Assembly: GCF_021654035.1 (NCBI RefSeq)
Contig: NZ_JAJPDW010000004.1
Coordinates: 172,370 to 236,369, forward strand
Reading direction: 5' to 3'
From: Microbacterium aurantiacum
Lineage (GTDB): Bacteria > Actinomycetota > Actinomycetes > Actinomycetales > Microbacteriaceae
DNA: 64,000 nucleotides
Under the pieces are notes generated by a model, which saw only the letters and a list, made by a program, of their open reading frames with translations, was not told where the DNA came from and ran no database searches. This document shows, in pieces, positions 55,136 to 64,000 of the stretch; the first letter of the stretch is position 1; every line of letters starts with the position of its first letter. The position numbers were made by a program, and so were the translations under genes.

Positions 55136-56096
55136 CGATACTCTCCACTTCCTGACCGTCCGGTCGATTGTAGCCCCGAGCGCGCGGGTGAGCCGTGACG
55201 TACACGTCGCGGAGCGCGTCGATCGAGACGTGGGTGTAGATCTGGGTCGTCGCCACCGAGGCGTGTCCGAGCAGCTCCTGGACGACACGCACGTCGGCAC
55301 CGCCCTGCAGCAGGTGGGTGGCAAAGGAGTGCCGCAGAGTGTGCGGCGACACGTGCGCGGTCAGCTGTGCGCGCTCGGCCGCCGCACGGATCACCAGCCA
55401 TGCGCTCTGGCGCGACAGCGGGGCCCCTCGTGCACCGAGGAACAGCCGGGCGCTCCCCCGCCCCCGCCGGGCGAGTTCCGGACGCGCGCGGGTGAGGTAG
55501 GCCTCCAGGGCCGCCCGGGCGTAGGACCCCACCGGGACCATGCGTTCCTTGTCCCCCTTTCCGCGCACGCGCACCACCTCGCGGTCCGCGAGGTCGTCGA
55601 CGTCCAGCTGCACGATCTCGGACACGCGAGCACCGGTGGCGTAGAGCAGCTCCAGGAGGGCGCGGTCGCGAAGGGCCACGGGATCCGTCGGCGACACCTC
55701 CGCGGGCGCGGGGCCGGCGGCATCCAGGAGGTCCTCCACCTGCGTGATCGTGAGGGCTTTCGGCAGTCGTCGGGGCTGGCGGGGTGGACGCATCCGACGC
55801 GTCGGGTCCTCGTCCTCGATGCCTTCCCGCGTGAGGTGGCGGTGGAGCCCCCGCACGGACGACTGCAGCCGCGCGAGCGAGGACGGTGCGGGTTGCGGCT
55901 GCGAGGATGCGTGCGCGGCGACGAAGGCGGTGACGGTCTCGACGCCGATGTCGGAGGTGTCGCCGATCCCCTGCTCATCGAGCCATGCGAGATACGTCGC
56001 GAGGTCACGGCGGTAGGCCGCGACCGTATGGTCGGACAGCCCCCGTTCGAGCGCCACATGGCGCAGGTAGTCGTCGACCGCTCGATCCGGGCGCAC
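55122..56096 (-). CDS. xerD: Site-specific tyrosine recombinase XerD
   Basis: The 324-residue recombinase has catalytic Arg in YATGARVSEIVQL, His/Arg in HTLRHSFATHLLQGGADVRV, His in LGHASVATTQIYTHVS and the Tyr that forms the covalent DNA link. XerD with XerC resolves chromosome dimers at dif. The start GTG lies one base after the NUDIX stop. The last 16 residues after the core are a short acidic tail. Genome neighbourhood matches Rv1701. Confidence 0.95.
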   Translation of the reverse strand: MRPDRAVDDYLRHVALERGLSDHTVAAYRRDLATYLAWLDEQGIGDTSDIGVETVTAFVAAHASSQPQPAPSSLARLQSSVRGLHRHLTREGIEDEDPTRRMRPPRQPRRLPKALTITQVEDLLDAAGPAPAEVSPTDPVALRDRALLELLYATGARVSEIVQLDVDDLADREVVRVRGKGDKERMVPVGSYARAALEAYLTRARPELARRGRGSARLFLGARGAPLSRQSAWLVIRAAAERAQLTAHVSPHTLRHSFATHLLQGGADVRVVQELLGHASVATTQIYTHVSIDALRDVYVTAHPRARGYNRPDGQEVESIGGGQ

Positions 56097-56097
56097 G

Positions 56098-56674
56098 TCA
56101 GCGCTCGTTCGGATCCGTCCGCCGCAGCCGTTCCGCGGCTGCCAGCACACCGACGGCGAGGATGCCGTTGCGCAACCGTCCCGCGAGCACGCCGTCGACG
56201 GCGTCGGCGAGCGGAATCCACTCGATGCGGATGTCGGCTTCCTCGGCCTCGCGTGCGTGGGCGTGTCCGACGGCCGACAGACCCCGGGCGAGGAACACGT
56301 GGACCACCTCGTCGTTGCCTCCGGGGGTGGTGAAGACCGAGACGAGATTCTCCCAACGCTCGGCAACGAGATCGACCTCCTCCGCGAGCTCGCGGCGAGC
56401 CGTCTCGGCCGGCGGCTCACCGGGCACATCCAGGAGCCCCGCCGGGATCTCCCAGTCCCGGTGGCGGATGGGATGCCGGTACTGCTGGATCAGCAGCACC
56501 CGGTCCTCGTCATCGAGCGCGACCACCGCAGCCGCACCGGGATGGGCGACGTACTGCCTGACGATCTCCTCGTCGCCATAGCGGAGGGTGTCGCTGCGGA
56601 CGTCCCACACCCGCCCCTCGTAGACGAGGTCGCTGTCGGTGACCGCGGCCTCGACCGGCTCGTCGCGCAGCTGC

Positions 56675-56682
<8 letters not shown>
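56098..56682 (-). CDS. NUDIX hydrolase, ADP-ribose pyrophosphatase type
   Basis: The 194-residue enzyme has [20 protein letters not shown] followed by the Nudix box around [18 protein letters not shown], consistent with an ADP-ribose or sugar-nucleotide pyrophosphatase ([11 protein letters not shown] precedes it). The ATG overlaps pyrG by 8 bases. The same gene order is found in mycobacteria (Rv1700), where the enzyme is an ADP-ribose pyrophosphatase. Confidence 0.93.
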
Positions 56683-58387
<1,705 letters not shown>

Positions 58388-58404
58388 CACGGGCTTCGAT
58401 CCTA

Positions 58405-60096
58405 TCAGTGCCGGGATGCGCCGAGTTCGAGCAACTCGCGCGCGTGGGTCAGGGCCGCCTCGGAATCGGGCATTCCGGAGAGGAGTCGTGCCATCTCCGC
58501 CTCCCGTTCCGCCCCCTCGAGGCGTCGGACGTCGGACGAGGTGACGCCGCCGTCGCCGGCCTTCACCACGGAGAGATGATTGCCCGCGAACGCGGCGACC
58601 TGGGCGAGATGGGTCACGGCGATGACCTGGGATCCCTCGGCGAGGCGGGCGAGCCGTCGCCCCACCTCGATCGCCGCCGCACCGCCGATCCCGGCGTCCA
58701 CCTCGTCGAAGACGAAGGTCGGAACCGGATCGGTCGCGGCGATGACGACCTCGATGGCGAGCATCACGCGGCTGAGCTCTCCCCCGGATGCGCCGCGGGA
58801 GACCGGACGGGGCTCGGCACCGGGATGCGGGGCGAGGAGGAGTGACACCTCGTCACGGCCCGCCGCTGTCGCAGGAGCGGGCGCGATCCGCACCTCCAGG
58901 CGCGCGTCGGCCATCGCGAGCGCATGCAACTCCGCAGTGACGGCCTCCGCGAGGCGTCCCGCGGCCTCCGCCCGCGCAGCGGTGAGGGCGGCGGCCGCGG
59001 TGTCCAGGGCGCGCGCGGCGTCGTCCCGCTCCTCGGCCAGTCGCTCGGCGCGACCGGAGTCGTCGTCGAGTTCGGCGAGGCGCAACGATCCCGCCTCCCA
59101 CAGCGCGAGTGCGGCCTCGAGAGAACCGTGCTCGCGCACCAGCGCACCGAGGAGCGCGCGTCGCTCCTCGACGGCGGCGAGTTCATGGGGCCCGGACTCG
59201 TCCAGGTCCGCGAGGAAGCCGGCGAGCGAGGCCGCGATGTCCGCGACGCGGTAGCCGAGCTCGCTGATCTGCTCGCCGATGTCCGCGAGCGCCGGATCCT
59301 GGACGCGTTCGAGCACGCGACGAGCCTCCGCCAGCAGGATGCCGGCGTCCGGCGCGTCGCCGTCGCCGGAGAGGACCGCGTGCGCCGTGGCCGCCGCAAG
59401 CCGAAGCTCCTCGCCGTTCGCCAGACGCTCGGCGCGCACGGCGAGTTCGGCGTCCTCGCCCGGCTGCGGCGCGACCTGCTCGAGGGTGTCGAGCTGCGAC
59501 CGAAGAATATCGGCTTCGCGCGCGCGCTGGTCGCGCTGCGCGACCAGCGTCGTCAGCGTCTCGTCCAGATCTCGCCACCGCGAGAATGCCGCAGCGTAGG
59601 CGTCGCGCGCCGCGTGAAGGGGAGCGCCGCCGAACCTGTCGAGCGCCTCCCTCTGGGCGGCAGCCGACCGCAGCCGCAACTGCTCGGACTGTCCGTGCAC
59701 GACCACCAGGTGATCGGCCAGATCGCCGAGTACCGCAGCCGGTGCCGCTCGGCCTCCGACGGTGGCGCGCCCCCGGCCTTCGCGGGAGACGGTGCGCCCG
59801 ACGATCAGCTCGCCCCGTCCGTCGCCGAGCGGGTCGATCTCGCCGCCGGCGTCCCGCACGCGGTCCGCGACAGGGCCGTCGTCGTCGACGATCCAGACGC
59901 CGTCGACGGCGGCGCTGGCAGCGCCGGAGCGGACCGCGGATGAGTCGGCGCGTTGCCCGAGGAGCAGGCCGAGGCCTGTGACGACCATGGTCTTGCCGGC
60001 GCCCGTCTCACCGGTGATCGCCGTGAAACCCGGTCCGATCGGAAGCGTCGCCTCCGAGATCACACCGAGGTCCCGCAGCCGCATCTCCTCGATCAC
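58405..60096 (-). CDS. recN: DNA repair protein RecN
   Basis: The 563-residue SMC-like ATPase acts in double-strand break repair. Walker A GETGAGKT at 29-36, signature [18 protein letters not shown], Walker [15 protein letters not shown] long Ala/Arg-rich coiled-coil middle lies between about residues 160 and 400. Start GTG overlaps the nadK stop. Confidence 0.96.
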   Translation of the reverse strand: MIEEMRLRDLGVISEATLPIGPGFTAITGETGAGKTMVVTGLGLLLGQRADSSAVRSGAASAAVDGVWIVDDDGPVADRVRDAGGEIDPLGDGRGELIVGRTVSREGRGRATVGGRAAPAAVLGDLADHLVVVHGQSEQLRLRSAAAQREALDRFGGAPLHAARDAYAAAFSRWRDLDETLTTLVAQRDQRAREADILRSQLDTLEQVAPQPGEDAELAVRAERLANGEELRLAAATAHAVLSGDGDAPDAGILLAEARRVLERVQDPALADIGEQISELGYRVADIAASLAGFLADLDESGPHELAAVEERRALLGALVREHGSLEAALALWEAGSLRLAELDDDSGRAERLAEERDDAARALDTAAAALTAARAEAAGRLAEAVTAELHALAMADARLEVRIAPAPATAAGRDEVSLLLAPHPGAEPRPVSRGASGGELSRVMLAIEVVIAATDPVPTFVFDEVDAGIGGAAAIEVGRRLARLAEGSQVIAVTHLAQVAAFAGNHLSVVKAGDGGVTSSDVRRLEGAEREAEMARLLSGMPDSEAALTHARELLELGASRH

Positions 60097-61049
60097 GACG
60101 CGGGGTCCTTCGTGCCGCGCCCGGCGGGCGCCGTCGGGCCGCGCCATCCCTCGACCGGAAGGCGGAACTTGCGGACGAGCCGGTCGGTGAACGCGGCGGG
60201 GTGCAGGCGTGCAAGGCGGACCGGCCGACGCGAACGACGCACGACCACGCGCGCACCCGGCGGGAGATCGTGAGAGCGCCGCCCATCGCACCAGAGCACC
60301 CCGATGCCGTTGGTGCGTTCGAGCACCTCGATGGCCACGGCGTGCTCGGGCCCGACCACCAACGGCCTGGCGAAGAGAGCGTGCGCCGAGAGCGGAATGA
60401 CCGCGATGGCCTGGACGCTCGGCCAGATGACCGGTCCCCCGGCGGAGAAGTTGTACGCGGTGGATCCCGTTGGCGTCGAGACGACGACCCCGTCGCAGCC
60501 GAAGCTCGAGAGGGGGCGTCCGTCGACCTCGATGACGACCTCCAGCATCCGTTCACGGCTGGCCTTCTCCACCGTGGCCTCGTTCAAGGCCCAGGTTTCG
60601 TAGATGACCTCGTCCTGGGCGTTCTTGACGCGGACCTGCAGCGCAAGACGCTCCTCGACGTCGTACGCCCGATCGACGACGCGGCGGACCGCCTCGTCCA
60701 TGTCGTCCTTGTCGATCTCGGCGAGGAAGCCGACGTGCCCCATGTTGATGCCGAGGACCGGGGCGGTCCCCTCCCGCACGAGCTCCGCCGCCCGCAGGAT
60801 CGTTCCGTCTCCCCCGAGCACGATGGCCAGCTCGATGTCCTCCACGGCGACGTCGGACCCGAGGGCCGCGACGTCGTCGAACCCCGCGCGTGCCGCAACC
60901 AGCTCCACCCGGTCATCGGCCGCGAGCACCGGCGTCGCCCCGGCCGCGCGGAGAGCCCGCACCACCCTGTCGGCCGCATCGACGGTGTCGTCGCGCAGCG
61001 CGTGAGCGACCACCAGGATGTGGCGCTTCACGCGGGCATCGTCGTTCAT
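60093..61049 (-). CDS. nadK: NAD kinase
   Basis: The 318-residue enzyme makes NADP from NAD with ATP or polyphosphate. The catalytic motif GGDGTILRAAEL lies at 79-90, INMGHVGFLAE follows, and ALNEATVEK, VVVSTPTGSTAYNFSAGG complete the family set. A basic tail follows. The start overlaps tlyA by four bases. Confidence 0.96.
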   Translation of the reverse strand: MNDDARVKRHILVVAHALRDDTVDAADRVVRALRAAGATPVLAADDRVELVAARAGFDDVAALGSDVAVEDIELAIVLGGDGTILRAAELVREGTAPVLGINMGHVGFLAEIDKDDMDEAVRRVVDRAYDVEERLALQVRVKNAQDEVIYETWALNEATVEKASRERMLEVVIEVDGRPLSSFGCDGVVVSTPTGSTAYNFSAGGPVIWPSVQAIAVIPLSAHALFARPLVVGPEHAVAIEVLERTNGIGVLWCDGRRSHDLPPGARVVVRRSRRPVRLARLHPAAFTDRLVRKFRLPVEGWRGPTAPAGRGTKDPAS

Positions 61050-61846
61050 CGGCTTCCTGCCAGTCGGTTCACGGTGTCTGACCATTCTGACGGATCGGCC
61101 TCGTGCCCCGGCGCCAGGTGGACGATGTACTCGGCGTTCCCGTGCGTGCCGACCAGCGGCGACGCGAGGAACCCGCGGATGCCGAGCCCCTGGTCCCACG
61201 CGGCCCAGAGCACCCGCTCCACGGCGTCGACGCGCGCGATCGGGTTCGTCACGAGCCCGCCCTTGACGGCCGTGCGCCCCACTTCGAACTGCGGTTTGAC
61301 CAGGAGGACGACATCCGCGTCCCGTCCGATGACCTGCGCGACCGCCGGAAGCACATGGATGAGCGAGATGAAGGACAGGTCGCCGGTGACGACCGTCGGA
61401 GCCTCGGCGCGCCCGGCCGCCTCGGCGAGGAGGTCGGCGGTCATGTACCGCGCGTTGAAGCCCTCGACGACAACGACGCCGGGGTCGGCTGCGACGGTGG
61501 GCTCCATTTGGCCGTGCCCCACGTCGACCGCGAGCACCTCGCGGGCTCCGCGCTCACGCAGAACCTGGGTGAAGCCGCCCGTCGACGCGCCGAGGTCGAG
61601 GGCGAGCCGACCGGACACGTCCAGCGCGAAACCGTCGAGCGCGGCGATCAGCTTGTGCGCGGCGCGGCTGACGTAGTGATCTGCGCCCGCGACGGTGATC
61701 TCCTGGCCGGGCTCCACTTTCGCCGCCGCCTTGATCACGGGTCGCCCGTCGACGCTGACCATACCGGCGGAGATCAGCGTCGCCGCATGGCTGCGCGACC
61801 GCGCCAGGCCGCGCGCCGCGAGAGCGGCATCCAGTCGCTCCGTCAT
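61046..61846 (-). CDS. tlyA: 16S/23S rRNA 2'-O-methyltransferase TlyA
   Basis: The 266-residue protein has an N-terminal S4 domain (RLDAALAARGLARSRSHAAT) and a Rossmann SAM-binding methyltransferase domain with LDLGASTGGFTQVLRERGA and VLLVKPQFEVGR. It methylates 16S and 23S rRNA cytidines and is the capreomycin-related TlyA. ATG overlaps the previous stop (ATGA). Confidence 0.95.
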   Translation of the reverse strand: MTERLDAALAARGLARSRSHAATLISAGMVSVDGRPVIKAAAKVEPGQEITVAGADHYVSRAAHKLIAALDGFALDVSGRLALDLGASTGGFTQVLRERGAREVLAVDVGHGQMEPTVAADPGVVVVEGFNARYMTADLLAEAAGRAEAPTVVTGDLSFISLIHVLPAVAQVIGRDADVVLLVKPQFEVGRTAVKGGLVTNPIARVDAVERVLWAAWDQGLGIRGFLASPLVGTHGNAEYIVHLAPGHEADPSEWSDTVNRLAGSR

Positions 61847-61995
61847 GAAGACGAGGTCGGCCCCGCCTCGAGTTCCCTCGCCAGGGCATCGTGCAGCGAC
61901 GCGAAGGCGTCGGCACGGGACGCGAGGGGTTGTGCCTCGATCACCTCGAGCGCGGAGAGGAGGTCGGCGGTCTCGGTCACCTCGAAGCGGTCCAT
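61843..61995 (-). CDS. Small conserved ORF between HAD phosphatase and tlyA
   Basis: A 50-residue acidic, Ala/Leu-rich peptide, TADLLSALEVIEAQPLASRA then FASLHDALARELEAGP. It is predicted to be helical. The stop overlaps the tlyA start (ATGA). A similar short ORF lies at the same place in mycobacteria (Rv1693 position). Function unknown; it may be a small regulator or folding partner. Confidence 0.8.
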   Translation of the reverse strand: MDRFEVTETADLLSALEVIEAQPLASRADAFASLHDALARELEAGPTSSS

Positions 61996-62016
61996 CGGCC
62001 CATGCTACGACGCACC

Positions 62017-63063
62017 TCAGGGACGGTGGAACGGATCGGCGTAGAGCTGCTCGGGAACACGGAACCCGAAGATCGCACGGCCCGTCGACCAGATCGCCGC
62101 CGCGGCGGCGCGCAAGAGATCGATCTGCGCGTCTCCGGCGCTGTCGATGCGGACGTCCACGCCGTCGATGCGCACGCGTGCGCGCCCGGCCGTCGCGACG
62201 TCCCCGCGCACAGTGACCTCCGGGTAGGGCTCGTGGAGCTGGCGCAGATCACCGAGGATGTACGTCGGGTGCGACCCCTGCGGCGCGGCCAGCACGTGCT
62301 TCGGGCGATCGATTCCGGTCAGGACGAGCGCGGACGGGATGCCCGCGCGGTTCGCCCCGAGGATGTCGGTGTCCAATCGATCGCCGAGGAACAGCGCGCG
62401 TTGAGACCCGAAACGGGATACGGCCTCGTGGAAGATCGGGACCTCGGGCTTGCCGGCGACGGTGGCGAGGCGGCCCACCGCCGTGTGCACCGCGGAGACG
62501 AGCGTTCCGTTCCCCGGCGCGATCCCCCGCGCCTGCGGGATCGTCCAGTCCGTGTTGGTGGCGATCCAGGGGATGCCGCCGTCCTCCTCCGGCACGGCCA
62601 GAGCGTAGGCCGCTTCGGCCAACTGCGACCAGCCGACCTCGGGCGCGAATCCCTGCACCACGGCTGCGGGTGCGTCATCAGCGCTCCGGGTGACCCGGAA
62701 GCCCGCCTTCGTCACCTCGGTCAGCAACCCCTCGCCACCCACCACGAGCACGGTCGAGCCCGCCGGCACGAGCGTCGTCAGGAGGCGCATCGCCGCCTGC
62801 GGACTCGTCACCACGTCCTCCGGACGAGTGGGGATGCCCAGCTCGCTCAGGTGCGCCGCCACCGATGCGTCCGTTCGGGAGGCGTTGTTGGTGATGAAGC
62901 CGAGGGCCCGCCCCTCGCGGGCACGTTGGAGACTGTCGACCGCGTGCGGAAGCGCGCCGGCTCCCGCGTAGACCACGCCGTCCAGATCCGCGAGGACGGT
63001 GTCCACGCCGTCCAGCGGGGTCGCACCGCCACGGCCGAAGAGGCGCTTCGCCGAGAGACCCAT
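62017..63063 (-). CDS. HAD-IIA family phosphatase
   Basis: The 348-residue protein has the HAD motif LADLDGVVYAG with Asp26 and Asp28, FITNNAS, and motif III/IV LFLGDRLDTDILGANRAGIP. It belongs to the NagD/GppA-like cap II phosphatases. The C-terminal 70 residues are an extra domain common in actinobacteria. Substrate unknown. The start overlaps the stop of the TPR gene by one base. Confidence 0.92.
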   Translation of the reverse strand: MGLSAKRLFGRGGATPLDGVDTVLADLDGVVYAGAGALPHAVDSLQRAREGRALGFITNNASRTDASVAAHLSELGIPTRPEDVVTSPQAAMRLLTTLVPAGSTVLVVGGEGLLTEVTKAGFRVTRSADDAPAAVVQGFAPEVGWSQLAEAAYALAVPEEDGGIPWIATNTDWTIPQARGIAPGNGTLVSAVHTAVGRLATVAGKPEVPIFHEAVSRFGSQRALFLGDRLDTDILGANRAGIPSALVLTGIDRPKHVLAAPQGSHPTYILGDLRQLHEPYPEVTVRGDVATAGRARVRIDGVDVRIDSAGDAQIDLLRAAAAAIWSTGRAIFGFRVPEQLYADPFHRP

Positions 63064-63929
63064 CAGGATCGATCGCCCTCGACGGCATCGTCCTCGATCA
63101 CCGTGTCCTCGATCACGATCGTCTCGAGGTCAGCCGCTCCGCTGGCGTCGTGCAACGCCTCGGCGGCGATGTCGGCACGACGCTGCCACAGCGCCGCCTC
63201 ATCCGTGCGGCCGAGCTCCTCCAGGACAGCGGCGCGTGCCGCGAAGAGCGCCGGGCTCCACTCGAATGCCCGGTCGGGGTCCAGTTCCGGAATGTCCAGC
63301 TCGGTCAGCGCGCGCTCGGTCTCGCCGAGGTCAAGTCGCGCGCCGGACATCGCGATCGCCAGCTCCACGCGCACCGGCACCGGAAGCGCGGAGCGGTCGA
63401 CGGCCCGCCCGACCTCGAGCGCCCGATCGGGGCGCCCGACCCCGCGCTCGCTGTCCACGAGGAGCGCGATCTGGTCGTCCTTGCCGGAGATCCGCCGATA
63501 CGTGCGCAGCTCCCGGAGCGCCAGCGCGTAGTCCTCGGTCGCGTAGGCGGTGATCGCGACCGTCTCCCGCACGATCGCGATGCGACCGGCACGACGGGAT
63601 GCGGCAAGGGCATGTCGGTGCGCGAGCGCCGGATCGTCGTCGATGAGGCGAGCCGCCATCGCGAGGTGCCGCGCGACCTCGTCGGCGTTCTCCTTGCTCA
63701 GCGTCTTCAGCTCATTGCGCGCCGGACCGTTGAGGTCCCGCGCGGTGACCTCCTCGGGGATCGGCGGGTCATCGTGTCGCGGGCGATCCTCGCGTGCTGC
63801 GCCGTCACGGGGACGCCGGTCCGGCCGGTCCGCGCCTCCTCGCACGGGACGAGAACCGTCTCGACGCGGCGGCCGGCCACCCCCGCGACCGCGGTCTCGC
63901 GCGCTGTCATCGGATCGGCGCTCGGCCAT
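63063..63929 (-). CDS. Tetratricopeptide-like protein, first gene of the super-operon
   Basis: The 288-residue protein begins with a basic, Arg/Asp/Gly-rich, disordered stretch (to about 60). Residues 70-260 are helical repeats of TPR type, for instance ALAHRHALAASRRAGRIAIV and LALRELRTYRRISGKDDQIA. The C-terminus is acidic. It matches the Rv1691 position in mycobacteria. GAGGAG precedes the ATG. Sequence after the gene to the window edge holds no complete gene; the promoter is not certain. Confidence 0.85.
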   Translation of the reverse strand: MAERRSDDSARDRGRGGGRPPRRDGSRPVRGGADRPDRRPRDGAAREDRPRHDDPPIPEEVTARDLNGPARNELKTLSKENADEVARHLAMAARLIDDDPALAHRHALAASRRAGRIAIVRETVAITAYATEDYALALRELRTYRRISGKDDQIALLVDSERGVGRPDRALEVGRAVDRSALPVPVRVELAIAMSGARLDLGETERALTELDIPELDPDRAFEWSPALFAARAAVLEELGRTDEAALWQRRADIAAEALHDASGAADLETIVIEDTVIEDDAVEGDRS

Positions 63930-64000
63930 GTCGACTCCTCGAAGGTCACTCTGTTCCTGTGTCCCCACGGCGTTTGGTTGCGTGTGGGTGTTGTTAACGA

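Overview
The window is about 70% GC, uses many GTG starts, and is packed with genes that overlap by 4 or more bases. Gene content points to an actinobacterium, most likely a Microbacteriaceae member such as Microbacterium (inferred from family content and gene order, not from a marker search). The block from about 48.8 kb to 63.9 kb follows the order known from mycobacteria and relatives: TPR-like protein, HAD phosphatase, a 50-residue ORF, tlyA, nadK, recN, pyrG, NUDIX, xerD, parA, scpA, scpB, rluB, tyrA, cmk, der. All are on the minus strand and read as one long super-operon.

Layout. 1-5.4 kb: a partial MinD-like ATPase and pyruvate carboxylase on the minus strand, with a divergent ParA-type ATPase. 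5.4-9.5 kb: the GarA/FtsR/MerR trio, a CopC protein and lpdA. 9.5-25.8 kb: mixed housekeeping genes (CYTH, glutamine amidotransferase, glycogen phosphorylase, NnrE, YihY/BrkB, prepilin peptidase, L,D-transpeptidase, Gpx) and redox enzymes (aldo/keto reductase, SDR, OYE, Rieske ferredoxin with its reductase, MpaB-like oxygenase).

26.0-27.3 kb is a scar. Two IS256-type transposase tails stand back to back inside matching terminal repeats, followed by short pieces of three unrelated genes (an ABC permease tail, a glycosyltransferase head, a ROK kinase tail).

27.4-38.3 kb is the most interesting region. An eight-gene minus-strand operon encodes a SIS-domain protein, a PfkB kinase, a single-ATPase sugar ABC importer, hydantoinase/oxoprolinase HyuA and HyuB, and a VOC protein. 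A second, related VOC gene is divergent, and a LacI regulator sits at the far end. Motifs centred on AACGTT lie in the divergent promoter region and also directly before lacI, tying the two ends together. I infer uptake and breakdown of a glycated amine or lactam (Amadori-type) compound.

38.4-45.5 kb is a decay zone: a 5'-truncated DUF4386 gene, an IS30 remnant, a headless TetR gene, and frameshifted EamA, iron-siderophore ABC, integrase and hydrolase genes. Most frameshifts fall in G/C runs. A tRNA-Pro(GGG) lies next to the integrase remnant. 45.5-48.7 kb: a TetR/MFS efflux pair with a clear shared operator, and a NUDIX-NYN fusion gene. No CRISPR array, rRNA or intact prophage was seen.
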